33,045 nt of DNA. Origin: Candidatus Doudnabacteria bacterium RIFCSPHIGHO2_01_FULL_45_18 (GTDB lineage Bacteria > Patescibacteriota > Doudnabacteria > UBA920 > O2-02-FULL-48-8). Shown one piece after another: positions 24,515-30,991 of this stretch (positions are counted from its first letter, which is position 1; the number at the start of each line of letters is the position of its first letter). A model generated the notes under the pieces. The model was not told the origin of the DNA, searched no databases, and saw nothing but the letters and a program-made list of their open reading frames with translations. The position numbers and the translations under genes were made by a program. The DNA lies in contig MFEJ01000007.1 of assembly GCA_001779915.1 (NCBI GenBank), positions 1 through 33,045 of the forward strand, written 5' to 3'.

Positions 24515-25782
24515 AGTCTTACGGAAAAAAAATTCTCAAAAACGGCTTAATCTTACTGACGGTGCCCATAGAAACTGCCGCGTCAGTCACGATCTCATTT
24601 TTTGTCAAAGCCGGCTCGCGCTACGAGGATAAGCGGATCAATGGTTTGTCGCATTTTCTGGAGCACCTGCATTTCAAAGGTTCCAAAAAATATCCAACCG
24701 CCAAAAAATTATCCGAGACTGTGGACTCAATCGGCGGCGAGTTTAATGCCAACACTGGCAAAGAGCACACCCAATACTATATTCGTGCAGCCAGCCAACA
24801 CCTGCCATTGATTTTCGATGTTTTGTCCGACATGATGCAAAATCCCTTGTTTGATGAACGGGAACTGGAACGGGAAAAAGGCGTGATCATCGAAGAAATC
24901 AATATGTACAAAGACAACCCACAAATTCATGTGGAGTCTTTGTTTGAGCAAACCATGTGGCCAAATTCTGCCTTAGGTCGGGATATTGCCGGGACCGCGG
25001 AAGTCATCCGATCAATCAAACGCCAAGACATTCTAGATTATCGACAAAGATTCTATCAGCCGGCGAACATGATCGCGGCCATGTCTGGAAATTTTGATCA
25101 AGCTCTGACCGCGAAAATGATCGAAGCTCATTGGGACAAATTGTTAACAAAAAAAGGTTTTACTTTTGAAAAACTACAGAGCAAGCAAACTGCACCAGCC
25201 TTATCCGTGGAAAACAAAGGCACGGAACAGGCGCATATGATCGTGGGATTCCCGGCCTATGGGTATGGCGACAAGAGGAATTACGCGTTGCAAATTTTGG
25301 CCGCGATTTTGGGTGGGGGCATGAGTTCCCGGTTATTCTTAAAAATCCGGGAACGGCAGGGTTTGGCCTATTATGTGGCCTGCTCGCTTAACAATTATTT
25401 GGGAACTGGAAATTTTCTAGTGCGGGCCGGACTGAAGGTTTCCGCCGCACCCAAAGCGTTGGATATGATTTTGGAAGAATTACAGTTGGTTGTAGAAAAC
25501 GGTGTGACGAAAAAAGAATTAGCCAAAGCCAAAGAATATTTGAAAGGCAAATTGGCACTATCCACGGAAGACCCGCACGAGAAGATGGATTGGTATTTAG
25601 GCCAGGAGGCCTTCATCGGCAAAATTAAAATGATTGAAGAGGTTTTTGCTCTTTTGGATGCGGTGACAAGTGAGGATGTGGATCGTGTGGCCAAGGAAAT
25701 TATTCACAATAACCGTTTAAACCTGGCCTTGATTGGTCCCTTTTCGGACAAGAGTATATTTGAGAAGAAATTAAAGTTATAA
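24508..25782 (+). CDS. M16-family zinc metalloprotease
   Basis: GLSHFLEHLHFKGSKKYP (HxxEH), GREKGVIIEEINMY-like segment, second M16 domain; overlaps glyS 3' end. Confidence 0.93.
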   Translation: MLKSYGKKILKNGLILLTVPIETAASVTISFFVKAGSRYEDKRINGLSHFLEHLHFKGSKKYPTAKKLSETVDSIGGEFNANTGKEHTQYYIRAASQHLPLIFDVLSDMMQNPLFDERELEREKGVIIEEINMYKDNPQIHVESLFEQTMWPNSALGRDIAGTAEVIRSIKRQDILDYRQRFYQPANMIAAMSGNFDQALTAKMIEAHWDKLLTKKGFTFEKLQSKQTAPALSVENKGTEQAHMIVGFPAYGYGDKRNYALQILAAILGGGMSSRLFLKIRERQGLAYYVACSLNNYLGTGNFLVRAGLKVSAAPKALDMILEELQLVVENGVTKKELAKAKEYLKGKLALSTEDPHEKMDWYLGQEAFIGKIKMIEEVFALLDAVTSEDVDRVAKEIIHNNRLNLALIGPFSDKSIFEKKLKL

Positions 25783-25798
25783 CGGCGCGGGGTCCTGC

Positions 25799-25860
25799 CG
25801 CGATTTTCACCCCGCAGGTGCTCACTATCGTTGCGCACCAGCGGGGTCCCCAAAATCGCG
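25799..25860. repeat. Long three-block hairpin (intergenic palindromic element)
   Basis: cgcgatttt/aaaatcgcg, accccgc/gcggggt, ggtgc/gcacc nested. Confidence 0.85.
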
Positions 25861-25892
25861 TCACCCCTCGCCACTTACATCAAGCTAAACAT

Positions 25893-26738
25893 ATGCGAAT
25901 CGGTACACATGTTTCAATCGCGGGTGGGATCGAAAAAGCCCCAGGCAACGCGGCGAAAGTCGGAGCCGAGTGTTTTCAGATTTTTTCGCGTTCGCCGCAT
26001 GGCGGCCCAGTCAAACCCATCACGCCTGATGTGGTAAAGAAATTTGCGGCGGAAATGAAAAAACATAAGCTGGATACGTTTTATATCCATACGCCATACT
26101 TTATTAATCTCTCTTCTGTCAAAAATAATATTTATTACGGTTCCATTGCCGTGATTCGGGAGGAGTTGGAGCGTGGAAGTAAGCTTTCCTGCAAGGCTGT
26201 GATGACACATTTGGGAAGTTTTGGCGAATTAGGGGATAAGGAAGGGTTGGAAAAGGTAGGAGTGTCAGTTGGCAAAATTATGAAAGGTTATAAGGGGACC
26301 ACCCAGTTGCTTTTGGAAATTTCTGCCGGAAGTGGTAGGGTAGTGGGCGATAAGTTTGAGGAAATTGCGAAAATTTTAGATCACAAGGATGTGAAAAAAC
26401 ACAAGGTGGGGGTTTGTTTTGACACTTGCCACGCGTTTGCGTCGGGCTATGATGTCCGCGATAAAAAATCCGTGGATGAGACACTTAAGCAATTTGATAA
26501 GATTATTGGTTGGAAAAAGTTGGTCATGGTGCACGTCAATGATTCCAAAGGCGAGTTTGGAGGGCATTTGGACCGCCACGAGCATATAGGAGTCGGCAAG
26601 ATTGGACTAGAGGGATTTAAAGCGCTGGCTCATCACAAAATTTTAGGCAAATTGGATTGGATTTTGGAAACACCCAAAGATGATCCCAAAGACGATCCGA
26701 AGAACATCGCAATTTTGAAAAAACTGCGTAAGGGTTGA
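25893..26738 (+). CDS. nfo: Endonuclease IV (AP endonuclease)
   Basis: RIGTHVSIAGGIEKAP, HTPYFINLSS, VCFDTCHAFASGYD, VHVNDSKGEFGGHLDRHEHIG, ETPKDD. Confidence 0.93.
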   Translation: MRIGTHVSIAGGIEKAPGNAAKVGAECFQIFSRSPHGGPVKPITPDVVKKFAAEMKKHKLDTFYIHTPYFINLSSVKNNIYYGSIAVIREELERGSKLSCKAVMTHLGSFGELGDKEGLEKVGVSVGKIMKGYKGTTQLLLEISAGSGRVVGDKFEEIAKILDHKDVKKHKVGVCFDTCHAFASGYDVRDKKSVDETLKQFDKIIGWKKLVMVHVNDSKGEFGGHLDRHEHIGVGKIGLEGFKALAHHKILGKLDWILETPKDDPKDDPKNIAILKKLRKG

Positions 26739-26763
26739 CAAAATCACCAAAAAGGAGTATAAT
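26735..26763 (+). promoter_or_regulatory. Perfect-consensus sigma70-type promoter
   Basis: TTGACA-17 nt-TATAAT; the TGA stop of nfo lies inside the -35 hexamer. Confidence 0.85.
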
Positions 26764-26804
26764 TATATATTGTACTTATTCGTAAATCCACATATACTAA
26801 CCAT

Positions 26805-27833
26805 ATGAGCGAAGATAGCCGCAACATAAATATTTCCTCCGTCACACTTTTGAAGATTGTCTTCATCGTGCTTTTGCTGTGGTTGTTTTGGTTGATCCGC
26901 GACGTTCTCCTCATTTTCATAATTGCCGTGATCGTGTCCTCGGCCATTGACCCGCTGGCTGATTATCTTTCGAAGCGCCATATTCCCAGAGTTCTAAGCG
27001 TGCTTGTGGTTTACGTAATATTTTTCGGAGTCATCACGCTGATTGGGTTCCTGCTGGTCCCGCCCTTGACCCAACAGTTTGAAGAAATCAAAAACGCGGA
27101 TGTCTACCAAGGCTTTATTTCGCAGGTTGGGATTTATCGCGATACTTTGAGTCAGTCCACCATTGGCCAGGCGATTGATAACAGTTTTAAGGAACTGGCA
27201 AATAATTTTGGTGGTACTTTGTTTGCCACTACCAAGGGAGTGGTTAACGGTGTGGTCTCGGTCATTACTGTGTTGGTTATTTCTTTTTATTTGACGATTG
27301 AAGAAAACGGCATGAAGAATTTCGTGAAGCATTTGGCGCCTTATAAGCACCAGGCTTATGTGTTCCGATTGGTAAATAAAATTCAGCGCAAAATGGGGGC
27401 TTGGGTTTTGGGGCAGTTAATTTTATCCGCCGTGATCTTCGGGTTGGTATTTATTGGTTTGACGGTTTTGAAAGTGGAATATGCTTTGGTTTTGGCATTA
27501 TTGGCCGGAATATTTGAAATCATTCCATATATCGGGCCGTTTGTTTCCGGCACTTTCGCCGTATTTTTTGCTTTCATTCAAGCGCCGGCGTTGGCACTGG
27601 CCGTGCTGATTTTATGGATCGTGACCCAACAGTTGGAAAGTCATATCATTGTGCCCATCGTCATGAGTCGCAGTGTTGGCTTAAATCCGGTATTGGTAAT
27701 TTTGGGAATTATTGTGGGAACCACCTTGGGTGGTATTATCGGCGCCCTGATCGCCATTCCTGTCATGAGCGGGATTTCGGTATTTGTGGAAGATTTGATG
27801 GAAGGCCATGCGTTTGAAGAAGAGCAAGGCTAA
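26805..27833 (+). CDS. AI-2E/PerM-type membrane transporter family protein
   Basis: LFWLIRDVLLIFIIAVIVSSAIDPLADYLSKRHIPR, LAGIFEIIPYIGPFVSG, LESHIIVPIVMSRSVGLNPVLVILGIIVGTTLGGIIGALIAIP. Confidence 0.92.
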   Translation: MSEDSRNINISSVTLLKIVFIVLLLWLFWLIRDVLLIFIIAVIVSSAIDPLADYLSKRHIPRVLSVLVVYVIFFGVITLIGFLLVPPLTQQFEEIKNADVYQGFISQVGIYRDTLSQSTIGQAIDNSFKELANNFGGTLFATTKGVVNGVVSVITVLVISFYLTIEENGMKNFVKHLAPYKHQAYVFRLVNKIQRKMGAWVLGQLILSAVIFGLVFIGLTVLKVEYALVLALLAGIFEIIPYIGPFVSGTFAVFFAFIQAPALALAVLILWIVTQQLESHIIVPIVMSRSVGLNPVLVILGIIVGTTLGGIIGALIAIPVMSGISVFVEDLMEGHAFEEEQG

Positions 27834-27854
27834 CTTAATTGTAAGCTTAATATG

Positions 27855-27998
27855 CCCAGTATATCAACTTCGATAATGGTTTTTGTATTTGCTTTTGTAC
27901 ATAGATAAAAATATTAATTAATATTACCTCGATCAGTCAGATTAAAGATTGATAACAAAAACCATTAAAAGCAAAAGCATCGAAGTTGTATTACTGGG
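27855..27998. mobile_element. MITE-like 144-bp element with 20-bp TIRs and 4-bp TATG direct repeats
   Basis: Left cccagtatatcaacttcgat (27855-27874), right atcgaagttgtattactggg (27979-27998), 17/20 identical as inverted repeats; TATG at 27851-27854 and 27999-28002. Confidence 0.65.
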
Positions 27999-28003
27999 TA
28001 TGC

Positions 28004-28009
28004 TATAAT
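28004..28009 (+). promoter_or_regulatory. Extended -10 element upstream of metG
   Basis: tgcTATAAT just outside the right TIR. Confidence 0.45.
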
Positions 28010-28013
28010 TAAT

Positions 28014-28036
28014 AAGCCTGAATAAGGCTTTTTTCA
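28014..28036 (+). terminator. Terminator or attenuator-like hairpin before metG
   Basis: aagcct-gaata-aggctt-tttt. Confidence 0.6.
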
Positions 28037-28046
28037 TTTGACGACC

Positions 28047-29483
28047 ATGACTGATGAACGAAAAAAATTCTATATCACGACGCCGATATATTATGTGAAC
28101 GACAAGCCACATATTGGCCATGCTTATACTACGATTGCGGCGGATGTTGTTGCCAGGCTTCACAGACAACTGGGTGAGGATGTTTTCTTTTTGACCGGGA
28201 CCGACGAGCATGGGGCGAAAATTGCCGCTTCGGCGGAAAAAGCGGGAAAATCCCCACAGGCGTTTGTCGACGAAATCTCCGCTAAATATTCTCTGACTTG
28301 GGACCAGCTGGGGATTGCGCCGGATAAATTTATCCGAACCACAGATCCCGAGCATAAAGATGCCGTGAAGGTATTTTTAGAAAAATTGAAGGCTTCAGGA
28401 AAAATTTACGAAGGCGAGTATGAGGGTTTGTATTGTGTAGGTCATGAAGCGTTTATCAAAGAATCAGAATTAGTAAACGGCGTTTGCCTGGATCATAAAA
28501 CCAAGCCGGAAAAAATTAGAGAACAGAATTGGTTTTTTAAACTTTCCGAATATCAGAAAATTTTGGAAGAAAGAATTTCCCATGATGATTTAATAATTCG
28601 CCCACCGACAAGGAAAAACGAAGTATTGTCTTTTATCAGACAAGGATTGGAAGATATTGCTATCTCTCGTCCGAATGTGAAGTGGGGGATTCCACTCCCA
28701 TGGGATAAAAGCCAAACTGTGTATGTTTGGGTTGAAGCTTTGTTTAATTATTGTTCAGCGATTGGGTATGTTTCTGATCCAGAGAATTTTCAGCGATACT
28801 GGCCAGCGGATTTACAGCTGCTAGGCAAAGAGATAATTAAATTCCACTGTATTATTGGGCCGGCCTTACTTTTGGCTATAAAAGAAGAATTACCAAAAGC
28901 GATTTTTGCCAATGGTTTTTTTACCTTAGGTGGAGAAAAAATTAGCAAAACTGTGGGCAATATCATTGATCCGAATGATTGGGTGGCGAAATACGGCTCG
29001 GATGCGGTCAGATATTTTGTTTTGCGCGAAGTGCCATTTGGCCAAGATGGGGATGTCAGCGAAGAAAAGCTTAAGGTTCGCTACAATTCGGATTTGGCTG
29101 ACGGTTTAGGAAATTTATTTTCTCGCACCACCAATATGATTGAAAAATATCTGGACGGGGATGTGGGCGAATTTGTAAGTCCCCCTAAAGATTTGTCCGG
29201 GGCATCAGATGCGTTCTATAATTTGGATTTTTCCGAAGGCTTGGTTTTGATTTGGAAAGAAATTGCCTGGGCCAACCAACTGATTGATAAAGCCAAGCCC
29301 TGGGAATTAGTAAAAACCGATCCGGAAAAGGTAAAAGAACTGCTTTTGAATTTGACGGCACTTTTGTATGACATCGCGAAGAAGCTTGCGCCGGTCTTAC
29401 CTGAAACCGCGCAGAAGATTAAGGAAATTTTAGAATCCGGAGATATTCGGAAACCAGAACCATTGTTTAAAAAGATTAGCTAA
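28047..29483 (+). CDS. metG: Methionyl-tRNA synthetase
   Basis: YITTPIYYVNDKPHIGHAYTTIAADVVAR, FFLTGTDEHG, KISKT motif, WVEALFNY; ATG 28047 preferred. Confidence 0.96.
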   Translation: MTDERKKFYITTPIYYVNDKPHIGHAYTTIAADVVARLHRQLGEDVFFLTGTDEHGAKIAASAEKAGKSPQAFVDEISAKYSLTWDQLGIAPDKFIRTTDPEHKDAVKVFLEKLKASGKIYEGEYEGLYCVGHEAFIKESELVNGVCLDHKTKPEKIREQNWFFKLSEYQKILEERISHDDLIIRPPTRKNEVLSFIRQGLEDIAISRPNVKWGIPLPWDKSQTVYVWVEALFNYCSAIGYVSDPENFQRYWPADLQLLGKEIIKFHCIIGPALLLAIKEELPKAIFANGFFTLGGEKISKTVGNIIDPNDWVAKYGSDAVRYFVLREVPFGQDGDVSEEKLKVRYNSDLADGLGNLFSRTTNMIEKYLDGDVGEFVSPPKDLSGASDAFYNLDFSEGLVLIWKEIAWANQLIDKAKPWELVKTDPEKVKELLLNLTALLYDIAKKLAPVLPETAQKIKEILESGDIRKPEPLFKKIS

Positions 29484-29650
29484 CTCCATCGCGAGCGACT
29501 GCTTTGCCAATAAGCTCAAATCTTGGCAGTCGCGCCTGCCCGTTCCTGAACGGAACGTTCGGGCGGGTGGCGATCTCTCTCGTGAGTGATTGCCACGTCG
29601 CCGCCCAGACTAATTCATCTAGATAAAGCGGCTCCTCGCAATGGCTCGAT
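29484..29650. repeat. Composite dispersed repeat (cattgcgaggagc... family with nested palindromes)
   Basis: Minus strand reads ccattgcgaggagccgc...gacgtggcaatcactcacgagagagatcgcc; contains cctgcccgttcctgaacggaacgttcgggcggg. Confidence 0.6.
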
Positions 29651-29659
29651 AGAAAACTA

Positions 29660-30460
29660 ATGAGATTTTTCGACACCCATACTCACGTAAATTTTTCGGA
29701 TTTCAAGTCTGAAACGGACGCGACGATCAAGCGGGCTTTGGATGCCAAGACCTGGTTGATCAACGTGGGGACTGGCTTGAAGGCTTCAAGAGAATGTGTT
29801 GATTTGGCTAAAAAATATCCGGAAGGGGTCTTTGCGAGCATCGGTCAGCATCCGACTGAGTCAGAAAGCTTTGAGGAAGAGGTTTATGAGACTCTGTTGT
29901 CGGATAAAGTCGTCGCCATAGGCGAGTGCGGTTTGGATTACTATAGGATACCTAAGGACAGTAATCAGGAAACAGTAATCAGTAAGCAGAAGAAGGAGTT
30001 TATAAAGCAAATTCAATTTGCGAAGAAATATGGTTTGCCCCTGATTATTCATTGTCGTGATGCTTACGAAGATTTGCTCGCGATTTTAAAATCCGAATAC
30101 GCGGGACTGCCGGCTGTTGCCCATTCGTTTACCGAGACTTGGGAAACTGCAAAGAAAATTTTGGATCAGGGTTTGTATATTGCACTAAATGGCATTTTAA
30201 CTTTTGATAAATCCGGTAAATTAGCAGAAGTGGTGGAAAAAATGCCTTTTGAGAAGTTACTGATTGAGACTGATGCCCCGTTTCTGGCGCCGCCGCCACA
30301 TCGAGGGAAGCGCAATGAGCCTGCGTTTGTCCAGTATGTGGCAGAAAAAATCGCGGCGATCAAGAAAATGAGTGTCGAGGAAGTCGGGGAACAAACTTTT
30401 GCGAATGCTTGTAAGTTATTTCAAATAAAAAACCCGGACCAAATAACTAGTCAGGGCTGA
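29660..30460 (+). CDS. tatD: TatD-family metal-dependent hydrolase/DNase
   Basis: FFDTHTHVNFSDF, SIGQHPTE, AIGECGLDYYR, PLIIHCRDAYEDLL, IETDAPFLAPPPHRGKRNEPAFV. Confidence 0.95.
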   Translation: MRFFDTHTHVNFSDFKSETDATIKRALDAKTWLINVGTGLKASRECVDLAKKYPEGVFASIGQHPTESESFEEEVYETLLSDKVVAIGECGLDYYRIPKDSNQETVISKQKKEFIKQIQFAKKYGLPLIIHCRDAYEDLLAILKSEYAGLPAVAHSFTETWETAKKILDQGLYIALNGILTFDKSGKLAEVVEKMPFEKLLIETDAPFLAPPPHRGKRNEPAFVQYVAEKIAAIKKMSVEEVGEQTFANACKLFQIKNPDQITSQG

Positions 30461-30908
30461 TTTGAAGCGAGCGCAGGATGTCGGCGTCCGTGCCAGAGTC
30501 GGCAGCTGGCTGAGTCTGGACTAGCAACGCTGAAGAGCGTAATGCGGCGAGCTGTTGCTGGGGTGTTGTTGCAATGATCGTATAGCGGAGATTTGGAAAC
30601 TGCCGGCGGATGAGGTGTTCCACCTTGGCAATTTCATCCCAGCCATAATTGTCCACCATCGATTCCCAGACTTCATTCGCATATTCGTTCCAGGACTTTT
30701 CTTCAAGAAGCGCGCACCCATCTCCCAGTCCTTTGCCCTCCAGGGCAATGATAGGAATCAGGATTGGCCGGCGGTCTTGGGGGAGACCCATGATCTTGTG
30801 CTTTTGAATCTTCGGTCGTTCTGCTCTCCGGATCGCATTCTCCAGCATGCTCCGGAAGATGCCAACTTTCTCTAGAGCCAGGTCACGTGGAGTCTTCGTC
30901 TCACTCAC
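30447..30908 (-). CDS. Hypothetical protein
   Basis: GTG start with SD ttgaggaggatcct; 14-nt convergent overlap with tatD. Confidence 0.55.
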   Translation of the reverse strand: MSETKTPRDLALEKVGIFRSMLENAIRRAERPKIQKHKIMGLPQDRRPILIPIIALEGKGLGDGCALLEEKSWNEYANEVWESMVDNYGWDEIAKVEHLIRRQFPNLRYTIIATTPQQQLAALRSSALLVQTQPAADSGTDADILRSLQISPD

Positions 30909-30991
30909 AGGATCCTCCTCAAGGAGTCTGAAGTTGCAAGCAGTTTAACCCAATTTATCAAAAAAGTAAACAATGCTAGAATAAGCTTGTT

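Noticed and set aside
27942-28355. Minus-strand ORF across the MITE-like element and metG start
   Set aside because: Antisense to a clear metG N-terminus; composition looks like a shadow frame
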